Shown: piece after piece, positions 8,443 through 17,730 of the stretch
Layout: every line of letters starts with the position of its first letter
Position numbering within the stretch: position 1 is the first letter of the stretch
Source of the DNA: Marinobacterium jannaschii DSM 6295
GTDB taxonomy: Bacteria; Pseudomonadota; Gammaproteobacteria; Pseudomonadales; Balneatricaceae
Direction of reading: 5' to 3'
Assembly: GCF_000620085.1 (NCBI RefSeq)
Contig: NZ_JHVJ01000030.1
Span: forward strand, 1 to 63,265
DNA length: 63,265 nucleotides
The notes under the pieces: model-generated
The model's database searches: none
What the model was told of the DNA's origin: nothing
Seen by the model: only the letters and a program-made list of their open reading frames with translations
Made by a program: the position numbers and the translations under genes

Positions 8443-10500
8443 ATGAATAACCAAGCGGCAAACGCTGAAACCCTGATGCATGTGGATAACTATTCGCTGG
8501 GTTACAGCAACAGTAAGGGTCAGTTGGTCTCGGTACTGCGCAATGTCTCGCTGCAGATCCGCAAAGGTGAGGCGGTGGGACTGGTGGGGGAGTCCGGTTG
8601 CGGCAAGAGCACCCTGGCGCTGAGTATGCTGGGCTTTTTGCGCAGCGGCAGCCAGGTGCAGAGCGGAGCGATTCGCTATCGCAAACAGTCCCTGTTTGAG
8701 CTGCCGGAAAAGGAGCTGGCTAAACTGCGTGGCGGCCGTATCGGCCTGATCCCGCAGAATGCCGGTCAGTCGCTGACTCCGACCATGACCATCGGTGCAC
8801 AGATGATCGAAGCCCTGATGCTGCATTCGGAACTGGCTCCTTCGGCACGCCCGTCGCGTGCGATCGAACTGCTGGGTCTGGTGCGTCTGCCGACGCCGCA
8901 GCAGATGATGGATCGCTACCCTCATCAGCTGTCCGGTGGCCAGCAGCAGCGGGTGGCGATCGCCATGGCGCTGGCGGGCAATCCGGAACTGTTACTGCTG
9001 GATGAGCCGACCACCGGCCTCGATGTTACCACCCAGGCGCATATCCTGGAGTTGCTGCGCGAGCTGCGCCAGAAGCTGGGTACCACGATGGTGTTTGTCA
9101 GCCATGACCTGGGGGTGATCGCCCGTATCAGCGATCGGGTGGCGGTGATGTATGCCGGTCAGGTGATCGAACTGGGCGACAGCGGCGAGGTGCTGCGCCA
9201 GCCTGCGCACCCTTATACCCGGGGCCTGCTGGCCTCGATCCCGCGCCTCAATCAGCCGGGACTGCCGCCGTCGATGCAGGGTTATCCACCGGCGGTCGGT
9301 TCTGTCAGCAAAGGCTGTGCCTTTGCTGCCCGTTGTGAGCACTGCTCGCCGATCTGTCAGGATCTCGACCTGCCGCAGCGTAATCTGGCCGGACGTCAGG
9401 TGAAATGCCATCTGGATGATGAGGCGCTGCGCCAGCGGATTCCACTGCGCTCGGTTGAAGTGGAGGCGGCAGAGCTGGGCGATAACCTGATCCGGCTGGA
9501 TCAGGTCGCGGTCAGCTACCATAAACCGGACCTGCTGGAGCGCTGGCTGGGGCGTGATAAGCAGATCATCCCGACGGTGGATGGCGTCGGGCTGCTGTTG
9601 CGCCGGGGGGAAACCCTGTCGCTGGTGGGCGAATCCGGCAGTGGCAAGTCCACCATTATGCGCGCCGTCTCTGGCCTGCAGCCGCCGCTTCGGGGAGATA
9701 TCAGCCTCGGCGAGGAGAACCTCAACATGCCGGTGGAAAAACGCGATGGCCAGCTGAAACGTAAGGTGCAGATGATCTTCCAGAACCCGGATGCCTCGCT
9801 GAACCCGCGCCATACCATCGCCGAGATTCTGGAGCAGCCGCTGAAGCTCTACTTTGGCCTCAGCAAGGCGGAATGCCGCCAGCGCGCCGCCGAACTGCTG
9901 GCCCAGGTCCGCCTCGGCGAGCACTACCTCGACCGGATGCCAGCCCAGCTTTCAGGCGGTGAAAAGCAGCGGGTGGCGATCGCCCGGACCTTTGCCGGTC
10001 AGCCGGAACTGGTGCTTTGCGATGAGGTGACCTCTGCACTGGATGTGTCGGTACAGGCAGCAGTACTGAAGCTGCTGAAAGAGTTGCAGCGCGACAAGGG
10101 TGTCAGCTATCTGTTTATCGCCCACGACCTGGCGGTGGTGCAGGCGATCTCCGATCAGGTGGCGGTGCTCTATCAGGGCCGTCTTTGTCAGGTGGGGCCA
10201 ACCGGGCAGATCTTTAACGGCGCAGCCCATCCCTACACAGAGACCCTGCTGGACGCGGTGCTGCAGCCCGACCCGGATCACCAGCCGATCCTGCACAGCG
10301 ATGATGTGGTGGAAGCTTCACCTCCGGCCGCCGGATGTCCGTTCCAGCGCCGCTGCCCACGTAATCTGGGTGCGCAGTGCAACGAGCAGTCGCCTCCCTG
10401 GCAGGAGCAGGCGGGCAACCGTATCCGCTGTCATCTGCCGATCGAACAGTTGCAGCCTTCAACAATGATCGAGCCGTCGCAACGGGTCGCTGTTGGCTAG
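8443..10500 (+). CDS. Fused DppD-DppF type ABC ATPase
   Basis: A 685-residue cytoplasmic protein with two complete nucleotide-binding domains. The N-terminal half has Walker A GESGCGKST, signature LSGGQQQRVAIAMAL and Walker B LLLLDEPTTGLD. The C-terminal half has GESGSGKST, LSGGEKQRVAIARTF and LVLCDEVTSALD. Each half ends in the oligopeptide-transporter C-terminal extension with clustered Cys (CAFAARCEHC and CPFQRRCPRN), which binds an iron-sulfur cluster in some relatives. The fusion replaces separate DppD and DppF subunits and completes the importer. Confidence 0.94.
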   Translation: MNNQAANAETLMHVDNYSLGYSNSKGQLVSVLRNVSLQIRKGEAVGLVGESGCGKSTLALSMLGFLRSGSQVQSGAIRYRKQSLFELPEKELAKLRGGRIGLIPQNAGQSLTPTMTIGAQMIEALMLHSELAPSARPSRAIELLGLVRLPTPQQMMDRYPHQLSGGQQQRVAIAMALAGNPELLLLDEPTTGLDVTTQAHILELLRELRQKLGTTMVFVSHDLGVIARISDRVAVMYAGQVIELGDSGEVLRQPAHPYTRGLLASIPRLNQPGLPPSMQGYPPAVGSVSKGCAFAARCEHCSPICQDLDLPQRNLAGRQVKCHLDDEALRQRIPLRSVEVEAAELGDNLIRLDQVAVSYHKPDLLERWLGRDKQIIPTVDGVGLLLRRGETLSLVGESGSGKSTIMRAVSGLQPPLRGDISLGEENLNMPVEKRDGQLKRKVQMIFQNPDASLNPRHTIAEILEQPLKLYFGLSKAECRQRAAELLAQVRLGEHYLDRMPAQLSGGEKQRVAIARTFAGQPELVLCDEVTSALDVSVQAAVLKLLKELQRDKGVSYLFIAHDLAVVQAISDQVAVLYQGRLCQVGPTGQIFNGAAHPYTETLLDAVLQPDPDHQPILHSDDVVEASPPAAGCPFQRRCPRNLGAQCNEQSPPWQEQAGNRIRCHLPIEQLQPSTMIEPSQRVAVG

Positions 10501-10532
10501 GCGGTTGTAACCTCTGTCGGATACCGGAAGGC

Positions 10533-10570
10533 GCCGGTGCAGATTGGTTTGCACCGGTGTTTACTTTTTA
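10533..10570 (+). terminator. Terminator of the ABC importer operon
   Basis: An 8-bp perfect stem (10534-10541 with 10550-10557) plus a flanking G-T pair, followed by a T-rich stretch. It lies between the ATPase stop and the DHH gene, so the latter likely has its own promoter in 10571-10680. Confidence 0.6.
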
Positions 10571-10689
10571 TGACATCGGCCATGACTATTGCTGGCGAAG
10601 TGGTTATTTTGTCGTAGACTCTTAAATACTAAAATTGCAGCGGCTCTGTATAGCTGCTGCTCCTTCCACGGAACAAAAGGACGTTTCTC

Positions 10690-11619
10690 ATGGCAGAGAC
10701 AAAATACCGCCTGGTAACCCGTAGTGACTTTGATGGTCTGGTTTGTGCGGTGCTGCTAAAGCACATTGATCTGATTAACGAGATCAAGTTTGTGCATCCT
10801 AAAGATATGCAGGATGGCAAGATCGATATCACCGATCAGGATATCACCACCAACCTGCCTTACGTTCCCGAAGCCTGGCTGGCATTCGACCACCACCTCT
10901 CCGAGACCATTCGTAACGATAAGCAGGATAATCATATTATCGACCCTGATGCGCCTTCGGCGGCACGGGTGGTATTCGACTATTACGGTGGTTATGACAT
11001 CTTTCCACGTGAGTGGGAGGATATGATGGTAGCGGTGGACAAGGCTGACTCCGCCCAGTTCAGTCAGGATGAAGTGCTCCGGCCGCAGGGCTGGGAGTTG
11101 CTGAACTTCCTGATGGACGCCCGAACGGGACTGGGACGCTTCCGCCAGTTCCGTATCTCCAACTACAACCTGATGATGGATCTGATCGACTACTGCGGCA
11201 ACCACAGTATCGCCGAAATCCTGCAGCTGCCGGATGTACAGGAGAGGGTTGAACTCTATATGGCACAGCAGGATCTGTTTATCGATCAGATCAGACGCTG
11301 CGCCAGTGTACACGGCAACCTGGTGGTGCTGGACCTGAGAGAGGAGGAGACAATCTGGGCGGGCAACCGCTTTATGATTTACGCCCTCTATCCGCAGTGC
11401 AATATCTCCATCCATATGCTGTGGGGTCTGAAGCAGCAAAATACCGTACTGGCTACCGGCAAGTCGATCTTCGACCGCAGCTCGGCGACTAATGTCGGCG
11501 AACTGATGCTGAAGTATGGCGGCGGTGGCCACCAGGCAGCCGGTACCTGTCAGGTGGAAAACGATCAGGCGGAAACCGTGCTGGATGAACTGATCGCACG
11601 GATCAATGCGGACGGTTGA
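10690..11619 (+). CDS. DHH family phosphoesterase (exopolyphosphatase-like)
   Basis: A 309-residue cytoplasmic phosphoesterase of the DHH-DHHA1 superfamily. DFDG (13-16) and DHH (67-69) build the manganese site, and GGGGHQAAGTC near residue 280 is the substrate-binding glycine loop of the DHHA1 domain. Family members cleave short oligoribonucleotides (nanoRNase), pAp, pGpG or cyclic dinucleotides; annotation as exopolyphosphatase is by loose similarity. AAAAGGA precedes the start by a good distance. It stands alone between two terminators, and which of these substrates it uses cannot be told from the sequence. Confidence 0.85.
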   Translation: MAETKYRLVTRSDFDGLVCAVLLKHIDLINEIKFVHPKDMQDGKIDITDQDITTNLPYVPEAWLAFDHHLSETIRNDKQDNHIIDPDAPSAARVVFDYYGGYDIFPREWEDMMVAVDKADSAQFSQDEVLRPQGWELLNFLMDARTGLGRFRQFRISNYNLMMDLIDYCGNHSIAEILQLPDVQERVELYMAQQDLFIDQIRRCASVHGNLVVLDLREEETIWAGNRFMIYALYPQCNISIHMLWGLKQQNTVLATGKSIFDRSSATNVGELMLKYGGGGHQAAGTCQVENDQAETVLDELIARINADG

Positions 11620-11624
11620 GAGCA

Positions 11625-11698
11625 GCTGACAGCTTAAAGTCTTAAGCTGTCAGCACGCACTGCGAATTCTCAGTCTTGAAGCTGACCGCTTTCAGCTT
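11625..11698. repeat. Two REP-like palindromes behind the DHH gene
   Basis: The first palindrome has 13-bp perfect arms (11625-11637 and 11642-11654) and a four-base loop. The second has 7-bp arms (11679-11685 and 11692-11698). Both are built on the same core AAGCTGA/TCAGCTT, which suggests a dispersed repeat family rather than two independent terminators. Confidence 0.5.
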
Positions 11699-11712
11699 AT
11701 GGCTTAACCAAG

Positions 11713-11742
11713 ATGCCGGACCTTTTGGGTCCGGCATTTTTA
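11713..11742 (+). terminator. Terminator behind the DHH gene
   Basis: A 10-bp GC-rich stem (11713-11722 with 11728-11737) with a five-base loop and a T-tract on the plus strand. The minus-strand gene downstream ends 25 bases away. Confidence 0.85.
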
Positions 11743-11766
11743 TGGGTGTATTTCCGGGAGGTGGAT

Positions 11767-14505
11767 TCAGGCTGGTTGCAGCCCGATCCGACGTATTGCG
11801 TAACGCAGGCCGATTGTCAGTAGCAGCAACAGCGCCAGTGAGCTTAACCAGCCAATTGCCAGTACCATCTCCGCCAGACCGATCAGTGGCAGCAGCATCA
11901 CCCGGACCACTGCACGGGCACTGTCGTTTGTGGCGATCCAGCCTGCCAACGGTGGTGACAGGTGATAATAGCTATCGACCAACCACTGACCCCAGCCGTA
12001 GGGCAGCAGGGCCTGATCACGGAACAGCCGCAGTCGCTGCACGCTGGCCTGTTGATAAGAACCAAAGGCCGCCGTCGCAATAAAGCAGCCGCCACTGCTA
12101 TCCTCACTGCCGATAATCACATTGTTGCCTTCGCCGCCACCGACGGTGGTAAAGGCAAACAGGCCCTGGTCGGTGCCGCTGAGCAGGTCATCGAACACCA
12201 GTTTACGCACCTGTTCGTGATCCGGCTGGCAGCTGCTGCCATAGGCGCTCCAGCTGCTGCCGCCATCGCTGGATTCGCGGATACAGTTGCCGTAGGACAC
12301 CCAGACATGGTTGGCATCGGTGACATCGACCGCCACTGAATTGAACTGGCTGGCGCCTGAGGCGGTTGGCGTGACCTTACTCCAGCTCCAGCTGGAGAAG
12401 CCGCCACTGCTGCCGGACGGCAGTTCGCCCTTATAGACGTTGTTGAGGGTGGTGATATAGACGCTGTAGCTGCCGCTGATCTTAACGCCATCGATGGCGG
12501 TGACCACTTCGGTCTGCAAGTCGGTAAAGGCCGCATCGCTGCTGCTCGGCTTCCAGAAACTCTGGCTGCCGCAAAGGCTGAGGCGGGCGCGGATACCGGT
12601 TTCGCTGCTGCGGCTGGCGCCGGTTCTGTCGCCCACTCCCACCCAGACGGTCGTGTCGCTGACCCAGAGGGCATTGACCGGCATCTTCAGCAGGGTTGAC
12701 GGGTTTAGATCGTCGATAGTCCAGCTGGCACCGCTGTCGTCGGAGTAGAACACCCCGCCTTCGCTGCCGGTATCGTTATTGGCGGCGGTCATGTAAACGC
12801 GACTACAGCTGCCTCCCTGCTGGTATTCAATCGCGGTAGTGCTGGTGCGCTCGGAGCGGGCGCTCTCCAGCGGCTCGCCAACGCCATCAAAGTCGGCCGG
12901 ATCGAAGGTGCGGCTCCATGTTGTTGCCGCCTGGGGAAGCTGGTCGGCCTGGGTGTTGCGGTAGATCTTACCGTTCCCGGCCAGTACTTCGGCATTGTTG
13001 CTGGGGTTGATCGCTACGGCCGTGGGCGGCGCGCCATCATCCAGCGGGAAGATCGGGTAGACCCAGTCACCCGCCGTGGTGGTACTGGCCGGATCGCTGG
13101 GGTTGAAGTTCAGTGCCTTGCCCAGGCCGCTCTTGGTGGCGATCCATAGATCTTTATTGGTAGCCGAGTGGGCGTAGAAATCCATATCGTTAATTACCAC
13201 ACCCTCGATACCGAGGGCATTACCCTTTTCAGAGCCGACACTTCCGGGGCCGGCCCAGGCGCTGTGGCTGATCTCACCAATCGCCAGGTCGGTGGCGATA
13301 AACAGGGTGTCAGGGTTGTTCGGGTCGATCGCCAGCGAAGGGTCGTTAGCGTGGGTGGTGAAGTTGATTACCGTCGGGCCTGAGGGGCCGCTTGGGCTGA
13401 TCGTCGAGGAGAGGTTGGCCACCTGCAGCCAGGTGGGGGTACCGGCATCGTTATCCAGCTGAGAGGTCGAGACAAAGATATAACGGCTTTCGTTGCCACC
13501 GGAGGCGGTGCCTTTGAAGCGGATCACGCTGGGAAAGCCATCCATAAAGGCAAAGCCGGTACAGCCATTGGCGGGCAGGCTGCACTGGTAGTCCCAGCCC
13601 TGGTTCCAGCTGGTGCCGCCATTGGTGGATTTAAAGATCATGGCATTGACCGAGGAACCTGCGACATACAGTGTATTGCCGCTCGGATCGGCCGGATCGG
13701 ATGCGACCAGACGCAGGTCGACAGCACAGCTACTGATCGGGCAGCTACTGCTGCGCTGTTGCACCGGCGCCTGGGTAGGCAGGCTGAGGAGTAAGTCGCT
13801 ACCGGCAAAGTCGGTCAGGTAAAGGCGCAGGTTATTGCTGCCGTCACGTGTCAGGACATAGCCGCGAAACGGTGCATGCACTGCAAAAGAGATAATCTGT
13901 TCTCCACCGGGCGCAGTAAACACGGTGACAAAAGGTCCTGTCGCAGAGCCGCCATTCTGCCAGATCTTGCCCTGATTATCCGAGGCGTAGATACCGCTGC
14001 TATGGCCCACCAGCTGCTGGATCTCTGTGAGTTGGCTGCTGCCGGAATCGAGAGCGGCCTGCCAGCTGACCGCGCCGCTGCTGAGATCGCCACGATTGGC
14101 ACTGACCCAGAGCCCCTTATTGACGCTGCCGGAGGAGATGACGGCATAGACATTACTGCTGAACCTGGGGTTGACCTCAACCTGGGTGGCGGTGCCGGAA
14201 AAAGCACCGGTCGTGGTTGCGGAAGGGTAGGTGGTGGAACGCCAGCGGCTGCCATCCCACTTAAAGATCCCTTTCTGGCTGCTGTCTACCGCAATCAAAA
14301 GGTCGGTGTTACCACTGCCATCGTCCAGCGCTTCAATATCCGCCACCTGACCGCCATAGAGGCCCAGATTGATCCGCTCGACGGCGGCCTGAGCCGCTGT
14401 AGCAGTGAGAAAGAGGGAGAGAATGAGGCTTAGGGTTAGCATGGGTGTTCGGCATCGGGCGGAACTTAAAAGTTGTTGCCAGCCGGGGGTTCCTGATCTC
14501 TGCAT
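11767..14505 (-). CDS. Secreted protein with BNR/sialidase-like repeats and CFI-box C-terminus
   Basis: About 912 residues. A long n-region and hydrophobic core ending TAAQA give a signal peptide. The body has repeated segments of the BNR/VPS10 beta-propeller kind, such as STNGGTSWNQGW, SDDSGASWTIDD and SSDGGSSWSAYG, each with the SxDxGxxW Asp-box. The C-terminus has GGCFIATAAFGSY, an FRDQALLPYGWG segment and a final hydrophobic helix followed by basic residues, matching the CFI-box C-terminal domain, a probable sorting or anchoring tail of unknown partner. I chose ATG 14505 for its GGAG; an upstream ATG at 14544 lacks one. Ligand and role are unknown. Confidence 0.75.
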   Translation of the reverse strand: MQRSGTPGWQQLLSSARCRTPMLTLSLILSLFLTATAAQAAVERINLGLYGGQVADIEALDDGSGNTDLLIAVDSSQKGIFKWDGSRWRSTTYPSATTTGAFSGTATQVEVNPRFSSNVYAVISSGSVNKGLWVSANRGDLSSGAVSWQAALDSGSSQLTEIQQLVGHSSGIYASDNQGKIWQNGGSATGPFVTVFTAPGGEQIISFAVHAPFRGYVLTRDGSNNLRLYLTDFAGSDLLLSLPTQAPVQQRSSSCPISSCAVDLRLVASDPADPSGNTLYVAGSSVNAMIFKSTNGGTSWNQGWDYQCSLPANGCTGFAFMDGFPSVIRFKGTASGGNESRYIFVSTSQLDNDAGTPTWLQVANLSSTISPSGPSGPTVINFTTHANDPSLAIDPNNPDTLFIATDLAIGEISHSAWAGPGSVGSEKGNALGIEGVVINDMDFYAHSATNKDLWIATKSGLGKALNFNPSDPASTTTAGDWVYPIFPLDDGAPPTAVAINPSNNAEVLAGNGKIYRNTQADQLPQAATTWSRTFDPADFDGVGEPLESARSERTSTTAIEYQQGGSCSRVYMTAANNDTGSEGGVFYSDDSGASWTIDDLNPSTLLKMPVNALWVSDTTVWVGVGDRTGASRSSETGIRARLSLCGSQSFWKPSSSDAAFTDLQTEVVTAIDGVKISGSYSVYITTLNNVYKGELPSGSSGGFSSWSWSKVTPTASGASQFNSVAVDVTDANHVWVSYGNCIRESSDGGSSWSAYGSSCQPDHEQVRKLVFDDLLSGTDQGLFAFTTVGGGEGNNVIIGSEDSSGGCFIATAAFGSYQQASVQRLRLFRDQALLPYGWGQWLVDSYYHLSPPLAGWIATNDSARAVVRVMLLPLIGLAEMVLAIGWLSSLALLLLLTIGLRYAIRRIGLQPA

Positions 14506-14674
14506 GAGCATCTCCTGATTGCAGACTCCATATCCGTTATCCAAGTGTAGGCAGAGAATGGCGATTCGGCATGAATGGGTGCATGCAAAGTGATCAGTTG
14601 TCGGCCGGAGTCCGGTGCCTGCTGCCTCGGTAATGATTCAGTGGCGGTAGCCGGTCAGGACTATAAGGCGTGCT

Positions 14675-17032
14675 TTAACCGCTGCAGTCAGCGGTCTGTT
14701 GGCTGAGAAAGCGCTGCCGGAATTCGTCTGCACTGACCGGGCGGCTGAACAGGTAGCCCTGAAACCGCTCGCAGCCGAGATGTTCTAACTGCTGCAACTG
14801 GGAGGGGGTTTCCACGCCTTCGGCCAGGCACTCAATACTGAGGCTGTTCGCGATGGTCATAATGCCGCTGACGATTCCCCGCTTGGTCGGGTCGCTGTCG
14901 AGTTCCTGAACGAAGCTCTGGTCGATCTTCAGGGTATCCAATGGCAGCCGGTGCAGGTAGGTCAGGGAGGAGAAGCCGGTGCCGAAATCATCGATGGCGA
15001 TTCGGATGCCCATCGCTTTGAGCTGGACGAACAACTGGTTTGCGGCATCGGTATCGTGCAGGTAGATATTCTCGGTAATCTCCAGTTCGAGTGCGTCTCC
15101 GGGCAGCTGATGGCGCTGCAGCGCAGTTTGCACCGTCATCAACAGTTCATCCGGGTTGTGGCAGTCCTGGGCTGATATATTCACCGCCACATAGAGGTCC
15201 GGCTGGCTGTTACGCAGTTGTTTAATGGTTGTCAGCGACTGCTCCAGCACCCAGCCGGTCAGCTTCTCGATTAAGCTGCTCTCTTCCGCCAGCGGAATAA
15301 AGTCCCCCGGGCTGACCCGGCCCAGCTCCGGGTTCTGCCAGCGAAGCAGTGCTTCGATAGCGATCACCCGCTCGCCCAGCAATTGGGGCTGAAACAGCAG
15401 GTAGAGTTCGTCATTTTCGATCGCATTGTGCAGGGCGCTGTGTAACTGCTGGCGGTAACGTATCTGTTCTGACAGCTGTCCTGAATAAAACTGGTACAGG
15501 TTACGGCCCAGTGCCTTGGCGCGATACATGGCGATATCGGCAAATTTCACCAGATCCGCTTCATCCGTGGTGTGTTCCGGGGCCAGGCTGATACCGATAC
15601 TGGCGCCGATAAACAGGTGATGTCCCTCCAGGGAAAAGGGCATGGACAGGGTGGTGATGATACGTTGCGCCGTCGCGCTGGCTTTCTGGCTGGCCTCCTT
15701 GCCCGGTAACAGGACGACAAACTCATCCCCCCCCAGGCGGGCGACCATATCGTTTTCACGTACAACCTTAAGGATGCGTTTGGCGACCTTCTGCAACAGC
15801 TGGTCGCCCACCCGGTGCCCCAGGGAATCGTTGACCGCCTTAAAGCGGTCAAGATCGATAAACAGCAGCGCGAAGGGCGATCTCTGACAGAGCTGTGCCA
15901 TCTGTTTCAGGGCACGGTTAAACAGGTGGCGGTTGGGGAGGCTGGTCAGGGGATCATAATTGGCCTGATAGGCGACCCGCTGCTGAGCCTGAATACGCTC
16001 CAGCGTCGTACCAATAAAGGCCGCCAGGGTTTCCAGTACCCGGGTTAAGCGGTCACCGTCAGCGACCTCTATTGCCGTTGCGACGTTCAGAATACTTGTG
16101 ACCGTTCCGTTGCAGCGAACCGGAATACTCCAGCCGGAGATCAGGCCTGCTTCAGACAGGCTCTGATGTTCCGGATATTCCGTCTGACTCATATTGGCAA
16201 TAAACAGTGAGCGGTTTTGATTCAGTACCCAGCCCAGGGACGAGTTCTCGGCAGAGATAGCGGCATGCCCTTCGACAGCCCGCCTGCCGGAGAGACGTGA
16301 AATGCTGAAGCTATGTGTGGCTTCATCATAAACGGCATAGCTGGTGCGTTGGGCGGGCAGAATTTCCTGAATCGCTTCGGAGATGACCCGTAGCAGATCG
16401 CTTTCGGTGGTTGTGGCGGTGACCTCCTGGGCGGTGCGGTTAACGGTCTCCAGTTGCTGGGCATAGCGCTGATACTGACTCACCGCGTTACTGCGCTGCT
16501 GCAACAGTCGCCGACGTTCAAGGTTAATCGATACCAGTCGGGCGACCAGGCTTAGGAGTTCAAGGCTGTGGTGATCAAACCGGGCCGGGTCATTGACCGC
16601 ACAGTTCAGCGTGCCGATCGCTTTTTCCTGCACCACCAGCGCGGCATTCATGCAGGCGGTGAGGCCTCCTGCCAGCAACGCCTGTGCATCGGTTTCCGGT
16701 GAATCGCTGCCCAGCCGGTTGGAGATGGTGGTTTGCCGGTGAAGGGCATTGCCTACCAGAGTGTTATTGATCGGCAGGGACATACCGACAGGCATTACAC
16801 CTTCGCTGCCACTCAGGGCGAAGATATCCAGCGCCGTATCGTCGGCATTAAGTAAGGTAACGCTGGTGCGATCATTGGGGATCAGCTCATTAAGATGCTG
16901 TGCCAGGGTGACGTAGATCGCCTGTTCTGATTCAGCGTTGGTGATTTTGACAATAAAGCGACCCAGCGATAAAGCGCATTCCGGTGCCAGCTCAATGTGA
17001 TCCTGATTGATAAGGCTTTCTGATAGTTCCAT
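14675..17032 (-). CDS. GAF-GAF-GGDEF-EAL cyclic di-GMP turnover protein
   Basis: About 785 residues without a signal peptide. Two GAF-like sensor domains (roughly 25-175 and 205-355) precede a GGDEF domain (about 370-530) and an EAL domain (about 545-785). The cyclase motif is intact, as is an inhibitory I-site, RENDMVARLGGDEF, with RxxD five residues ahead. The EAL part keeps IEALLRW and DDFGTGFSSLTYL, so both synthesis and hydrolysis of c-di-GMP look possible. I chose ATG 17032 because the first GAF domain begins soon after; the frame extends to a GTG at 17149 with no ribosome binding site. Its ligands are unknown. Confidence 0.92.
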   Translation of the reverse strand: MELSESLINQDHIELAPECALSLGRFIVKITNAESEQAIYVTLAQHLNELIPNDRTSVTLLNADDTALDIFALSGSEGVMPVGMSLPINNTLVGNALHRQTTISNRLGSDSPETDAQALLAGGLTACMNAALVVQEKAIGTLNCAVNDPARFDHHSLELLSLVARLVSINLERRRLLQQRSNAVSQYQRYAQQLETVNRTAQEVTATTTESDLLRVISEAIQEILPAQRTSYAVYDEATHSFSISRLSGRRAVEGHAAISAENSSLGWVLNQNRSLFIANMSQTEYPEHQSLSEAGLISGWSIPVRCNGTVTSILNVATAIEVADGDRLTRVLETLAAFIGTTLERIQAQQRVAYQANYDPLTSLPNRHLFNRALKQMAQLCQRSPFALLFIDLDRFKAVNDSLGHRVGDQLLQKVAKRILKVVRENDMVARLGGDEFVVLLPGKEASQKASATAQRIITTLSMPFSLEGHHLFIGASIGISLAPEHTTDEADLVKFADIAMYRAKALGRNLYQFYSGQLSEQIRYRQQLHSALHNAIENDELYLLFQPQLLGERVIAIEALLRWQNPELGRVSPGDFIPLAEESSLIEKLTGWVLEQSLTTIKQLRNSQPDLYVAVNISAQDCHNPDELLMTVQTALQRHQLPGDALELEITENIYLHDTDAANQLFVQLKAMGIRIAIDDFGTGFSSLTYLHRLPLDTLKIDQSFVQELDSDPTKRGIVSGIMTIANSLSIECLAEGVETPSQLQQLEHLGCERFQGYLFSRPVSADEFRQRFLSQQTADCSG

Positions 17033-17329
17033 ATTCACTGTCCGATTCCTGAGACTGCTCCCTTCAGAACTATCACCCCTGTGAGTAATCTGGTTAATGT
17101 CCTGATAATCCAAGATAGCACAGCACTCAGGCAGCTGCTTTTCACCCACCGAATAACATTTCAGATTTAGTTATTGCCCGCTACGGGACAAGGGCTGCCG
17201 TCCATGAATAGCGCTGGCGCGGCTCAGCTGCTTTCGCCGCTCCGGATCACATTGTCCGGTTGTTCCCTCATGGGATCACTTCGAACAAACCCTTGGTCAG
17301 TCAGTGAAGACATAGAATGCTGCTAGGTT

Positions 17330-17620
17330 TCAGGCTTCGATCAGGAATGCTAAGGCCGCAGAGGACTTCGTCGGCACCATTTCGATGATTTCATAGTTGG
17401 CAAGTTGCTCGCGATAAAAGGGATCTTGCGCCAGTATCTGCTCCAGCTTTACACGATTCTCGACCGTAGCCAGGATAACTCCGCCGGTACGAGGTTCTTT
17501 ACGGCCCGATAGCTGGAAGTACCCACGCTCGTACTGGCTGTTCAGGAACTCAATATGTTGCGGAATATGCTGATCAATTTGTTCCAGCGGGGCGGTATAG
17601 GTAAGGGAAACGATAAACAC
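17330..17620 (-). CDS. YciI family protein
   Basis: A 96-residue single-domain protein with the YciI pattern: an N-terminal beta strand (MFIVSLTYTAPLE), a conserved His in QHIEFLN and FQLSGRKEPRTGGVILA. YciI proteins are small ferredoxin-like-fold proteins, some with dehydrochlorinase activity; the role of this one is unknown. It is a single gene between the GGDEF-EAL gene and a LysR gene. Confidence 0.8.
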   Translation of the reverse strand: MFIVSLTYTAPLEQIDQHIPQHIEFLNSQYERGYFQLSGRKEPRTGGVILATVENRVKLEQILAQDPFYREQLANYEIIEMVPTKSSAALAFLIEA

Positions 17621-17730
17621 TTTGATTCCTTGTGCGACAGGTTGTTTTTGGCCGTTAAAATATTTACGGAGCGTCAGTAACTGTGTTGTTGCTGGGGAAA
17701 TTCTATAGATAACTCTAAGCTAACTGCGAG

